Translations under genes and position numbers: made by a program | Assembly: GCF_005405285.1 (NCBI RefSeq) | Contig: NZ_BJDT01000001.1 | Span: 34,726-98,725 of the forward strand | Length of the DNA: 64,000 bases | From: Weissella sagaensis | GTDB lineage: Bacteria > Bacillota > Bacilli > Lactobacillales > Lactobacillaceae | Reading direction: 5' to 3' | Shown here: positions 16,392 through 24,978 of the stretch, piece by piece | Layout: every line of letters starts with the position of its first letter | Numbering within the stretch: position 1 is the stretch's first letter | Notes under the pieces: generated by a model | Told to the model about the DNA's origin: nothing | The model's input: only the letters and a program-made list of their open reading frames with translations | Databases searched by the model: none

Positions 16392-17261
16392 TTAATCAAC
16401 ATAATCTGTCTTAGTCTTGTTCATCCAAGCATAAGTCATGCCAATGATTAACGCACCACCTACATAATTACCAATTAAGGCAAAGAATAAGTTGTGTAGC
16501 ACGCTTCCAAGAGTCATACCAGCAATTGTGCCATGTGAGGCGAAGAAAGCTAGTGAGAATGCTGGGAAATTAGCAATAACATGTTCATATCCTAAGAATG
16601 CAAAGATGAAGATGATAAAAATAATAGCCATCACTTTACCAGCATCATCTTTCATTCGTAAGTTCATAAATAAGGCTGTATTAACGATAATGTTAGCAAA
16701 AATGGCTTCGACAAAAATTTGCAATGAGGGTTTACTTAGTTTACTCGCAATACCATCAAATAGGTAATTATTTGTTGGTAAATCTTGGAACGGTCCGGTC
16801 AATGAAATAAGATAAGCAAATAAAATTCCCCCAATTAAATTAAATAATAATGTTGTTCCTAAAACCTTAACGGCGGTTGAAAAATTAATTTTTTTACGGT
16901 AGACCCCAACAGTCACAAACATCATGTCGGATGTTCCTAGTTCGGCTCCCATGAAGATAATCATAACCAATGACCAACTAAACATAAAAGCAAAGGTAAA
17001 TTTACCAGAACCGGGTAAGATCTTTTCAGCTTGTAGAGCTGTTCCGAATGCGGCAGCCGTTCCTAAAGTTAAAAACAAGGTTGCCAGCATTGCCCGCGCA
17101 GCGTAACGTGCATAACTTGTTTGAAACAAAGCGACCTTGTTCATTAAAGCAGCATCTATTTTGCTAAATAGTGGTGATTTTTTAACGGAAGACTCCTGCT
17201 TATGGATGGTATCAGCGACAGGTGGTTTCACAGTGTTATCTCTTGTTTGAGGTATATCCAT
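16392..17261 (-). CDS. Formate/nitrite transporter (FNT) family channel
   Basis: A 289-residue membrane protein with an N-terminal cytoplasmic tail of about 50 residues and six hydrophobic segments. Family features include GAELGTSDMMFVTVGVYRKKI (the re-entrant loop region usually written G-x-x-L-x-T), ANIIVNTALFMNLR, and GYEHVIANFPAF. The last shows the H-x-x-x-N motif that precedes the second half of FNT pores. FNT channels pass formate, nitrite, lactate or hydrosulfide. Next to pyruvate oxidase in a lactic acid bacterium, formate or lactate/acetate export is a reasonable guess. It is a single gene with its own terminator. Confidence 0.88.
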   Translation of the reverse strand: MDIPQTRDNTVKPPVADTIHKQESSVKKSPLFSKIDAALMNKVALFQTSYARYAARAMLATLFLTLGTAAAFGTALQAEKILPGSGKFTFAFMFSWSLVMIIFMGAELGTSDMMFVTVGVYRKKINFSTAVKVLGTTLLFNLIGGILFAYLISLTGPFQDLPTNNYLFDGIASKLSKPSLQIFVEAIFANIIVNTALFMNLRMKDDAGKVMAIIFIIFIFAFLGYEHVIANFPAFSLAFFASHGTIAGMTLGSVLHNLFFALIGNYVGGALIIGMTYAWMNKTKTDYVD

Positions 17262-17701
17262 GTTATTTTCTCTTTTCTAGCAATTTTTGAATTTCAGGGT
17301 TTATTGAGAAACATAGCATGTTAAATAATAGATATTCTTTATAGTAGTTTGTAACTTGCGTAGATGTTACAGCTGCTCTTTATTTGGTAAAAGTTATTTA
17401 ATTAAAAAAGACGGGAAATCTAGCCCATACCGGATTATGCCGTGATTATACAAACCTTTTTTCCAAAGTTATCGAGCTTAATAAAGAATTTCTGATGTAT
17501 TTAAAATTGTAATGTACTCACTCATAACATCATTTTATGAACATAAAAATAAAAGATGTAATGGTATACATCTTCGTCGACGAACTTACATTACGCTGTT
17601 ATATGCCGTAATTCAAGAAATATTCTGTGAACATTGTGAAGAAAAATAGTATAAAAAAGCATACCGGTATAATTATCGGTATGCTGGCATGGATCATAGA
17701 T
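17262..17701. other. 440-bp intergenic region, no gene recognised
   Basis: This AT-rich spacer contains the FNT promoter region. Around 17545-17590 there is an imperfect dyad (GATGTAATGG...TTACATTAC), and at 17658-17685 the terminator of rlmH. No ORF with a ribosome binding site was found on either strand. Confidence 0.6.
17658..17685 (-). terminator. Terminator of rlmH
   Basis: AGCATACCG / CGGTATGCT hairpin with six A on its left, which are T on the minus strand, 17 bp after the rlmH stop. Confidence 0.85.
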
Positions 17702-18181
17702 TTATTTATGATATGGTGTGTGGGCGTTAATCATAAATCCTCGATAGATTTGTTCAGTTAAGACAAGACGCATCAATTGATGTGGCAAAGTAAAACGTCC
17801 AAAACTAATTTGCGTATTGGCACGCTTTAAAACTTCAGGTGATAATCCTAAAGAACCACCAATGATAAATGTTAAATCTGATTTTCCTTGAACGGTTAAA
17901 TGTTCAATTTCAGCAGCAAGTTCTTCACTAGAACGTTCAGCTCCTTTGATAGCTAGTGCAAACACATATTCTTTATCTTTAATTTTACTTAGAATGCGTT
18001 CGCCTTCTTTACCCATGACTTGGTCCATTTGCGCTTGCGAAAGTTGTTCAGGTGCTTTTTCATCTGGTACTTCAATAATGGATACTTTTGCAAATTTATG
18101 CAATCTCTTAGTATATTCAGCTATGCCATCCTTTAAATATTTTTCTTTTAGCTTACCAACGCCAATAATTTTTATGTTCAT
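17702..18181 (-). CDS. rlmH: 23S rRNA (pseudouridine1915-N3)-methyltransferase RlmH
   Basis: A 159-residue SPOUT methyltransferase, exactly the usual family length. It opens with [23 protein letters not shown] and contains [10 protein letters not shown] (SAM-binding knot, about 105-114) and the C-terminal knot segment [28 protein letters not shown]. It methylates pseudouridine 1915 of 23S rRNA in the assembled ribosome. SD AAAGGCG precedes ATG 18181. In many Firmicutes rlmH lies close to the replication origin, which matters for the DnaA-box region directly upstream. Confidence 0.96.
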   Translation of the reverse strand: MNIKIIGVGKLKEKYLKDGIAEYTKRLHKFAKVSIIEVPDEKAPEQLSQAQMDQVMGKEGERILSKIKDKEYVFALAIKGAERSSEELAAEIEHLTVQGKSDLTFIIGGSLGLSPEVLKRANTQISFGRFTLPHQLMRLVLTEQIYRGFMINAHTPYHK

Positions 18182-18237
18182 TTGTTTGTTCGCCTTTCTA
18201 TAAAAAATAATTGATTTTTAAAATTTATTTGTTTAAA

Positions 18238-18852
18238 TGTGGATAAATAGCGAAAATCATATTAAAAATAAGGTTATCCACAAGTTACTAACAGGTTTTA
18301 AAACAACTATAAACATTATTATATCAGACCTTTTAAAGGTTTACGTTAACATTTTTACCTATTTATACACAGTTGTGTGTTATGTCTGTGCATAACTTTT
18401 AAAAAGTTATCATAACAGTATTTGTAAACGCTACATTAAATGAATTTTCCCTAATATAAGAATAGTTATAAAAAGTTATGCACAGACTAGATTTCATATT
18501 TGTGATTTATTAACAAAATATATAACTTGTTTAAAAGAAAAATATTCGATTTTAGCAATTTATCTCCCCTTTTTTAGTTGATTTAATAATAGTAAAACGA
18601 TTTAAACACATATTATTTTTGAAAAAGTATGGTAAATTTTATTAAAAGCCTAAAATTTAATAAGGTTTAACCTAATTTTAAGTTAAAACCCTAATTTAAT
18701 AGTGTTTTGCTTTATTTGCTTCTTTTAAACAGGTTATCCACATTGAGGTATTGGTTGATTTAACAAGGTTTTCTTTGGAAAAAACGTAAGTTATTAACAG
18801 GTTATCCACAGATGACGGTGGAATACGTGGACTTTTCCTCCATTTGTCCACA
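18238..18852. other. DnaA-box cluster; candidate oriC or DnaA-binding region
   Basis: Exact TTATCCACA occurs at 18274-18282, 18734-18742 and 18802-18810 on plus and at 18238-18246 on minus. TTATNCACA variants lie at 18363-18371 (A), 18476-18484 (G) on plus and 18387-18395 (G) on minus, and a one-mismatch TTGTCCACA at 18844-18852. That is seven sites matching TTATNCACA in 573 bp, far above chance. Between 18485 and 18733 is a box-free, very AT-rich stretch with TAATAATAGTAA, a plausible unwinding segment. The region is noncoding between divergent rlmH and ktrB. dnaA itself is not in the window. Confidence 0.72.
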
Positions 18853-18884
18853 AAAATCTGTGAAAAACTTTTGTGTTCCTCCTG

Positions 18885-18890
18885 TATAAT
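18885..18890 (+). promoter_or_regulatory. -10 box of ktrB promoter
   Basis: TGTATAAT (extended -10, TATAAT at 18885-18890) lies 26 bp upstream of the ktrB start. No good -35 box is seen. The weak DnaA box at 18844 lies just upstream. Confidence 0.55.
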
Positions 18891-18916
18891 GTAAATATGT
18901 TGGGAGATACTTAATT

Positions 18917-20260
18917 ATGAAAAAAATATTTAGCAAATTAACGCCACCACAGATTTTAACGCTGGGATTTTTGGTTATTATATTTGTTGGTGCTTTTGTA
19001 TTAAGGATGCCGATATCACAACAACCAGGTGTACATGTTAACTTTATGAATGCATTATTTACGGCAGTTTCAGCTACGGCCGTAACGGGATTAACGGTTG
19101 TTAATACTGCGACGACTTGGTCATTATTTGGTCAGATTATCTTGCTTATTATGATAGAGATTGGTGCTTTAGGATTTATGACGTTTGCAGTGTTGTTATT
19201 TGCGCTTACCGGCCAACGTTTGGATTTGAAAGCCCGTTTAATGGCGCAGCAGGCCTTAAATCTTAGAAATTTAGCTGATGTTAAAAGTGTGTTATCATAT
19301 GTGTTTTCATTGTCAGCCATTATTCAATTAATTGGCGCATTTTTGATGCTACCTGATTTTATACCACGCTTTGGTCTGACCAAAGGTATTTATCTCAGTG
19401 TGGCTTCATCGATTTCATCATTTGGAAATGCTGGTTTTACATTTTTTGATAAACCAGTCTCTTTCTTACAAAATGATCCGTATATTTTGATTATTTGGAT
19501 GTTGCTGATTACAGCTGGATCGCTTGGTTTCTTAGTTTGGCGTGATCTGTTATTGTTTTACAAACAACGACGCGTCAGCTTACATACTAAAGTTGCCATT
19601 CACGTGTCTGGTTGGTTGATAGGTATCAGTTTTGTTCTATTCCTTATTACTGAAAAAATTTTAGCACCACTTATGACGACCACCTCTTTTGGTAATCGTA
19701 TCGTGGATAGTTTGTTTTTAGCAGTTGTACCAAGAACCGCTGGATTAGAGGTCATACCGCTATCTAATTTATCTGCTGCGGGAATTATGATTATTACCTT
19801 TTTAATGTTTGTTGGTGGAACGCCAGGATCGACATCTGGTGGTATTAAAACGACAACACTAGGTATCTTATGGATGCAGTCAATGGCGGCGTTACGTGGT
19901 CAAGAGCAAGTGAACTTTGGCGGCCGACGTTTTAGTCAAAAAATTGTGATTAAGGCGATGATGTTAGCGGTTATCTCAATTGTTTTTGTGGCAGTTGTTT
20001 CATTGTTGTTAACGATTACTGAAACAATACCGAAAGGACAAGGTTTAGAATACATTGTTTTTGAAGTAATCTCAGCATTTTCAACGACTGGTTTTTCTTT
20101 GGGGCTAACTCCTCATCTGACAGAATTTGGAAAAGTTGTGATTATGATTGTCATGTTTATCGGTCGTGTTGGTTTGTATACAGTTATGTTTTCTGTCATG
20201 AATATTCGTGACAAGCCACGTAAATTCCAATACCCGACTGAAGAAGTCATTATTGGCTAG
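18917..20260 (+). CDS. ktrB: KtrB/TrkH-type potassium uptake membrane subunit
   Basis: A 447-residue membrane protein built of four M1-P-M2 units. The selectivity-filter segments are readable: SATAVTGLTVVNT (about 53), SSISSFGNAGF (about 170), VVPRTAGLEV (about 272) and ISAFSTTGFSLG (about 390). The internal GGTPGSTSGGIKTTT loop is the gate region of KtrB. Together with KtrA (2516) it forms a Na+-dependent K+ uptake system. SD GGGAG precedes ATG 18917. It is the first gene to the right of the DnaA-box region. Confidence 0.94.
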   Translation: MKKIFSKLTPPQILTLGFLVIIFVGAFVLRMPISQQPGVHVNFMNALFTAVSATAVTGLTVVNTATTWSLFGQIILLIMIEIGALGFMTFAVLLFALTGQRLDLKARLMAQQALNLRNLADVKSVLSYVFSLSAIIQLIGAFLMLPDFIPRFGLTKGIYLSVASSISSFGNAGFTFFDKPVSFLQNDPYILIIWMLLITAGSLGFLVWRDLLLFYKQRRVSLHTKVAIHVSGWLIGISFVLFLITEKILAPLMTTTSFGNRIVDSLFLAVVPRTAGLEVIPLSNLSAAGIMIITFLMFVGGTPGSTSGGIKTTTLGILWMQSMAALRGQEQVNFGGRRFSQKIVIKAMMLAVISIVFVAVVSLLLTITETIPKGQGLEYIVFEVISAFSTTGFSLGLTPHLTEFGKVVIMIVMFIGRVGLYTVMFSVMNIRDKPRKFQYPTEEVIIG

Positions 20261-20297
20261 AATAAAGAAAAAAATGTAAATGATGGGAGTTTAAAGT

Positions 20298-21116
20298 ATG
20301 ACAGAAATTAAAATGATTGCGTCAGACTTAGATAGCACGTTTTTAAATGATAAAAAGCATTATCATAAAACACATTTTACGGCTATTTTAAATCGATTAT
20401 TGGCACAAAATGGTCATTTTGTAGTTGCAAGTGGTCGTGATGTTGCATCAGTGGATCCAATATTTAAGTCCTTTGCGGGTCAATATGATTTAGTTGCCGA
20501 TAACGGCGCAGTTGTCCGAACGGCTGCTGGAGAAATTATTCAAATGGTTGGGCTACATGTAAAAGATGTTGCTGTCATTATGGAAGTTGTTAACGCACTA
20601 CCTTTCCAACCGATACATGGCGCAGTTTTTACGGGGATAACACAACCTTATATGTTGAAATCACAAGCACGTATTAATCTAGCACACAAAGCTAAAATAG
20701 CTAAATTTTATCCGAATTTAAAATTAATTGATTCGGTGGATCAAATTAATGAGGCAATTTTAAAAGTAACGATTACGTATGAAGAAAATAAAATGCAAGA
20801 ATTTATTGATGCAGCGCGCTTAACTTTGGACGATCGTGGCCATGTGACAACATCTGGATATGGTTCAGTTGATATCGTAGCCCCTAAGATTAATAAAGCG
20901 AATGGTTTGCAGGTGTTAGCTAGTCATTATGGGTTTAAATTAAATGAAAATTTGGCTGCATTTGGTGATGGCTTAAATGATGCCGAAATGTTAGCCACTG
21001 CAGCACGCCCATTTGCAATGATTAATGGTGATGAAACGCTAAAAGCCCTTTATCCGTTAGCTGTTGATGATAATAATCATGATGGTGTATTGAAAACGAT
21101 TGATACGTTAATTTAA
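20298..21116 (+). CDS. HAD-superfamily phosphatase, Cof type (IIB)
   Basis: 272 residues. Motif I DLDSTFL (nucleophile Asp at about 10), motif II VASGRD, motif III Lys (KINKANGLQVL) and motif IV AFGDGLNDAEML are all present with a type IIB cap between. Such enzymes dephosphorylate sugar phosphates, nucleotides or pyridoxal phosphate; the substrate is not predictable. SD GGGAG precedes ATG 20298, 37 bp after ktrB, so co-transcription with ktrB is likely. Confidence 0.88.
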   Translation: MTEIKMIASDLDSTFLNDKKHYHKTHFTAILNRLLAQNGHFVVASGRDVASVDPIFKSFAGQYDLVADNGAVVRTAAGEIIQMVGLHVKDVAVIMEVVNALPFQPIHGAVFTGITQPYMLKSQARINLAHKAKIAKFYPNLKLIDSVDQINEAILKVTITYEENKMQEFIDAARLTLDDRGHVTTSGYGSVDIVAPKINKANGLQVLASHYGFKLNENLAAFGDGLNDAEMLATAARPFAMINGDETLKALYPLAVDDNNHDGVLKTIDTLI

Positions 21117-21126
21117 ATAATTTTGT

Positions 21127-21166
21127 AAAAAGCCAGCTTTGTTGTTAAAACAAGGTTGGCTTTTTA
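21127..21166 (+). terminator. Terminator of the HAD gene
   Basis: AAAAAGCCAGCTTTG / CAAGGTTGGCTTTTT hairpin with T run. The remaining bases to 21324 hold nothing recognisable. Confidence 0.85.
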
Positions 21167-21324
21167 ATTGCATAAAATGTATAAATATACACGATGTAAT
21201 GAGGTGGTTGGAGAAAAAGTTCGATTGAAAATTAAATGTGTTAATATTTTGTTTCCCCTTTTAAAATGTAGATAAATTTTCCTTGATATTTATAGTGAAA
21301 TAATTCACAATTAAGTATAAAAAA

Positions 21325-21341
21325 AGCCAGCCTAGCTGGCT
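21325..21341 (-). terminator. Terminator of the RNase H gene
   Basis: AGCCAGC-CTA-GCTGGCT, preceded by a run of A, which is T on the minus strand. Confidence 0.8.
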
Positions 21342-21347
21342 GGTAGT

Positions 21348-22046
21348 TTATGATAAGTTATCCATAGCGTCGTTTAATAGTTGATCAACAGTAATGTTAC
21401 CGTGACTTGTAGCATGACCTTTTACCCAAATGAAAGATAAACGTGTTGCAAGCGGTGGTATTAACGCATAAATCTGTTGCCAAGCATCTAGATTAGCAAT
21501 TTCACCAGAGCTTTTGCGCCAATTATTATCTGCCCAGTTATACATCCAATTTGTGGCACTATCTAATACATATTTTGAATCACTGACAATCGTAATGGGA
21601 TCTGAAACTTTACCTGCCTGTAAAAGCGCATTAATCAGGGCTAAAATTTCCATTTCATTATTTGTGCGTCCAAAATAGGCGCCACTGTCGGTGAAAATCG
21701 GATCAGTTAGGTTAGAACCGTGGTAAATAGCAATTGCCCAACCAGCTTTATCACTAGCTTTGACATGACCACCAGCTACGTTACCAGTATTACGGCTACC
21801 ACCATCGGTGAAAATATAATATTGATGAGGGTCGGCTTTAAACTGACCATTATACGCAGTTGTGTACTGACGTGATTGATCATTTTGAACAGCTATTTGC
21901 GCATCAAACCAAGTTTGTGCTTCAGCTTTGGTCGCGAACCCCTTAAATTTTGGTGCAGGTTTTGTGCGTGTATAAGCTTGGACTTGTGACCAAGGTTTTG
22001 TGTAAAGACCTTCGTATTGATTACCAACAATGGCGTAAGTTTTCAT
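21348..22046 (-). CDS. rnhA: Ribonuclease HI with N-terminal hybrid-binding domain
   Basis: 232 residues. Residues 1-50 (YAIVGNQYEGLYTKPWSQVQAYT ... FKGFATKAEAQTWF) form the caulimovirus-viroplasmin-like hybrid-binding domain seen at the N-terminus of eukaryotic-type RNase H1. From about 75 the catalytic domain shows the acidic residues of FTDGGS, NNEMEI and VSDSKYV and a final Asp near LLNDAMD, plus VKGHATSHG. It cleaves RNA in RNA-DNA hybrids. The insertion GNVAGGHVKASDKAGWAIAI is normal for this subclass. Confidence 0.9.
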   Translation of the reverse strand: MKTYAIVGNQYEGLYTKPWSQVQAYTRTKPAPKFKGFATKAEAQTWFDAQIAVQNDQSRQYTTAYNGQFKADPHQYYIFTDGGSRNTGNVAGGHVKASDKAGWAIAIYHGSNLTDPIFTDSGAYFGRTNNEMEILALINALLQAGKVSDPITIVSDSKYVLDSATNWMYNWADNNWRKSSGEIANLDAWQQIYALIPPLATRLSFIWVKGHATSHGNITVDQLLNDAMDNLS

Positions 22047-22116
22047 AGTAAATCAGCTATCCTTAATCATGAATTTTATGACTTAATCATAACGTATTTT
22101 TTGGTATACTGCCAAG

Positions 22117-22160
22117 TTGACAGTTAATATTGTTTTAGTGTAGTATAACAGTGCAACACT
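22117..22160 (+). promoter_or_regulatory. Promoter and GntR (YtrA-type) operator
   Basis: TTGACA (22117-22122), an 18-bp spacer and TAGTAT (22141-22146). AGTGTA (22137-22142) and AACACT (22155-22160) form an inverted repeat overlapping the -10 box, close to the AGTGTA...TACACT operators of YtrA-type regulators. This suggests autorepression. Confidence 0.65.
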
Positions 22161-22173
22161 GAAAGGAGCTAAC

Positions 22174-22545
22174 ATGGAATTTAGTTCGAATCAACCGATT
22201 TATTTACAAGTTGCAACTTGGCTAGAACAACAAATTATGGAAGGCACGTATCAAGCTGGTCGTAAAATACCAGGGGTACGTGATTTAGCTGTAACATTAA
22301 TTGTTAGTACGCGAACTGTGCAAAATGCGATTAACCAATTAGTTGAAAATGGCTTAGTTGTTACGAAGCGCGGTCAAGGTAATTTTGTTACTGAAGATCC
22401 AACGAAAATTAGCATCATAAAAGCAGATAAAAAAATTGATATGACCAAACAATATATTGATAATGTGATACACGTTGCGCAAGTTAATGAAATACCTGAA
22501 CTAGTGGCTCATGCTATCGCTAAATATGAAGAAACACAACCATAG
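22174..22545 (+). CDS. GntR-family regulator, YtrA subfamily
   Basis: 123 residues: an N-terminal winged helix (QPIYLQVATWLEQQIMEGTYQAGRKIPGVRDLAVTLIVSTRTVQNAINQLVENGLV) and a short C-terminal dimerisation tail of about 50 residues. That is the YtrA layout rather than one with a ligand-binding domain. It is the first gene of a three-gene operon with an ABC ATPase (9 bp downstream) and a membrane protein, and it probably represses this operon. SD AAAGGAG. Confidence 0.9.
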   Translation: MEFSSNQPIYLQVATWLEQQIMEGTYQAGRKIPGVRDLAVTLIVSTRTVQNAINQLVENGLVVTKRGQGNFVTEDPTKISIIKADKKIDMTKQYIDNVIHVAQVNEIPELVAHAIAKYEETQP

Positions 22546-22554
22546 GGAGGCATA

Positions 22555-23262
22555 ATGTTACAGGTTAATAATTTACATTATACAAAAAGCCGGCATGTTA
22601 TACTACGAGGATTAAGCTTTACTATTCCAGAGAACCGCACAGTGGCTTTATTGGGTGAAAATGGCGTTGGAAAAACAACGTTAATGCGGTTAATTGCAGG
22701 CTTGATTGAACCCAATCCACATTCAGACATTATGATTGATGGTGTTATGGGTGCAACGATTAAGTCGAAATTGTCATATGTTTCAACATTGAGTTGGACT
22801 AATAATTATGATCGTGTCAGTGACGTTGTGGCTTATTTTAAAATGGGATATCCAGATTTTAATGAAGACCGTATGGAAGAATTGATTAAATTTATGCGTA
22901 TTGATCGTAGTCGGCGGATTGCTAAATTATCTACTGGAATGATTGAAAAATTACTGATTGCCTTGACTATTTCACGAGACACCTCAGTTTATTTGTTAGA
23001 TGAACCTTTTGGGGGTGTTGATGTATTAGCCCGCAAAAAGATTATGCAGTCATTGTTACACTGGCTTCCAGAAGATGCGACGGTATTGGTGTCAACACAT
23101 TATATCCAAGAAATTGAAAGTTTAGTTGATGATGCGCTTATCCTAAAAGATGGCCGTTTATTGGCCTACCAATCTGTTGAAAATATTCGTCAAACAGAAG
23201 GCTTGTCGTTAGAACAATACTATACGCAACTTTATATTGAGGATAATGGAGGGCGTGAATAA
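22555..23262 (+). CDS. ABC transporter ATP-binding protein
   Basis: 235 residues. Walker A GENGVGKTT (about 35-43), signature LSTGMIEK (a degenerate form common in small ABC-2 type ATPases), Walker B VYLLDEPFGG, and H-loop STH. It pairs with the membrane protein that begins in its stop codon (TAATG overlap). With the YtrA-type regulator upstream, this resembles stress-induced exporters that respond to cell-envelope antibiotics. The substrate is not known. Confidence 0.9.
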   Translation: MLQVNNLHYTKSRHVILRGLSFTIPENRTVALLGENGVGKTTLMRLIAGLIEPNPHSDIMIDGVMGATIKSKLSYVSTLSWTNNYDRVSDVVAYFKMGYPDFNEDRMEELIKFMRIDRSRRIAKLSTGMIEKLLIALTISRDTSVYLLDEPFGGVDVLARKKIMQSLLHWLPEDATVLVSTHYIQEIESLVDDALILKDGRLLAYQSVENIRQTEGLSLEQYYTQLYIEDNGGRE

Positions 23263-23975
23263 TGTTAAAAAATACACGTCTCTTTAAAATCTTCGCTAAA
23301 GATTCAATGAATCATGTACTATTCATTACTGGAATTGGTGCAGTGGTCGCAATACTAATTATTATTTGGCAATTATTACCTTTTGTACCGCATAATACGT
23401 TAATAAATGATGGTGGCGGTATTGCCGCATTTAAAGATCGTGTTATCGTCTTTGAAGGCCTTTTAGCATTTTTAATTGTTTTAGTTTTGGGTGTGCGTAT
23501 GTTTATTTCATCTTCTAAATCATGGAATAAATCAAAATATGTTTTGCTACCAGCACGTATTGATCAATTAATGATTTGGAACTTGGTCGGTCGGTTTATT
23601 GTGAATGTGTTTGCCATGATGGTTACTGGAATTGTCTTTTTAGGATTGGAATGGTTGATGAATTCAGACTATCATGACAATATTATGGACGTTTTAACCT
23701 CTGTTACGCTGTATCATGTCGGTCAATTTTTTGATGGGTTAATCTTTTTATATTTATTTGTGAATTTAGCCGTTGTAACGAATAATTGGTTAATGGGTTT
23801 TGTCGGTGATAAATGGCAACAACGTGCAAAAATATTCGGCCTGATTTTAATGATTTTTATTTTGGGCTATGGGTTATCATGGTTACCTGATAGCTGGATT
23901 ACAGATATTATTGCTGATATTGGTATGCTAGGATTAATTTGGTACTTGTTAAGATATCATAATGAGGCAAAATAA
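23262..23975 (+). CDS. ABC-2-type membrane subunit
   Basis: 237 residues with about six hydrophobic segments, ending SWITDIIADIGMLGLIWYLLRYHNEAK. Its ATG shares a base with the stop of the ATPase gene, so translation is coupled. It has no conserved catalytic motif. The assignment rests on operon context, size and topology. Confidence 0.78.
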   Translation: MLKNTRLFKIFAKDSMNHVLFITGIGAVVAILIIIWQLLPFVPHNTLINDGGGIAAFKDRVIVFEGLLAFLIVLVLGVRMFISSSKSWNKSKYVLLPARIDQLMIWNLVGRFIVNVFAMMVTGIVFLGLEWLMNSDYHDNIMDVLTSVTLYHVGQFFDGLIFLYLFVNLAVVTNNWLMGFVGDKWQQRAKIFGLILMIFILGYGLSWLPDSWITDIIADIGMLGLIWYLLRYHNEAK

Positions 23976-23980
23976 TGAAA

Positions 23981-24024
23981 AAACATCTCACTGAGCAAAA
24001 TGTGACTTAGTGAGATGTTTTTTT
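23981..24024. terminator. Bidirectional terminator after the ABC operon
   Basis: AAACATCTCACT / AGTGAGATGTTT, 12-bp arms, followed by T. It lies between convergent genes. Confidence 0.85.
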
Positions 24025-24031
24025 GTGTAAT

Positions 24032-24715
24032 TTAATTAACTGTACCAATGTGTGTTAATTTATGATCTAAATGACTAAAAATAAAGCGATCAGCATAGCC
24101 AACAAATAATCCTTGGAAGAAAAATGAAAAGAGGGTACCAATATTTAATGCCACAATTTCTCCAGAAGCTAACCAGACAATCAGTGAAATAACCATTGGA
24201 AATGAGAAATTGAAAGTTTGTGAGATGGCAGCATTACCCTTGAAAAACATAAAACGAGTAAGATTAGTTAAATCATCCATTGGATGCAAAATAAACTGCA
24301 GACGTTGGGTTATGGAAACCCCCATGGCAATGAATATAATACCAATGAAGTCAATAATAATACGCCATACCAGTGGTAAATGCTGTAATGAAGAAAATTG
24401 TGTTGAAACGATACCAATAACGCTACTAAAAGCGATTAAAAATAATAGGTTACCGAAAATATGGGGCCAATCAATTGCGCGTTGTAATGCACAAGTAACA
24501 ACGGTGGCGATAACACCGTAAATAAATAAAAAAATACTGATTGATATACCAGTAACATTAGCAAGATTAGCTGCAGATGCAGTCCAAGGTGCTGATCCCA
24601 TGTTAGTTGCAACGGTAATCCCGTTACCAAAAGCATTAAAAACTAAACCTGCAATAAAATAAATACTAAGCTCTGCTGAAGATAATTTTCTTAGTTGGCC
24701 ATGATTGTTATACAT
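24032..24715 (-). CDS. YczE/YitT-like integral membrane protein
   Basis: 227 residues with five to six hydrophobic segments. N-terminal GLVFNAFGNGITVATNMGSAPWTASAANLANVTG contains the GxG..T..MGxxPWT-x motif typical of YczE-like proteins. Function in the family is poorly defined. The start at ATG 24715 is the only good one. It is a single gene, convergent with the ABC operon. Confidence 0.75.
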   Translation of the reverse strand: MYNNHGQLRKLSSAELSIYFIAGLVFNAFGNGITVATNMGSAPWTASAANLANVTGISISIFLFIYGVIATVVTCALQRAIDWPHIFGNLLFLIAFSSVIGIVSTQFSSLQHLPLVWRIIIDFIGIIFIAMGVSITQRLQFILHPMDDLTNLTRFMFFKGNAAISQTFNFSFPMVISLIVWLASGEIVALNIGTLFSFFFQGLFVGYADRFIFSHLDHKLTHIGTVN

Positions 24716-24824
24716 AAAATACCCCTAAATGTTAAATACGTTCTCTTTTTCATTCTAACAAACTTTACTAAGACTGACTGTTGGATTTGAAGAGAATTAT
24801 TTAACTAATGACAGCCAATGACTC

Positions 24825-24858
24825 AATGTTCGTGAAAAATGAATTAAAGTTCGCTTTT
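24825..24858. promoter_or_regulatory. Two PurBox-like sites upstream of purine permease
   Basis: AATGTTCGTGAAAA (24825-24838) and TAAAGTTCGCTTTT (24845-24858) both contain GTTCG, the complement of the CGAAC core of Gram-positive PurR boxes, with A/T-rich flanks. They are about 120 bp upstream of the purine permease start. Both face the same way. Confidence 0.45.
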
Positions 24859-24978
24859 TGTCAGGAAAAATAAGCCGTTTACGAAAAAAATAAGATAAAC
24901 TTTGATTTTTAATGGTTAATTATACTACAATAGGAAAGTTGTTTAAAAATTGAATTATGTATTAAGGGGTCTGATTTC

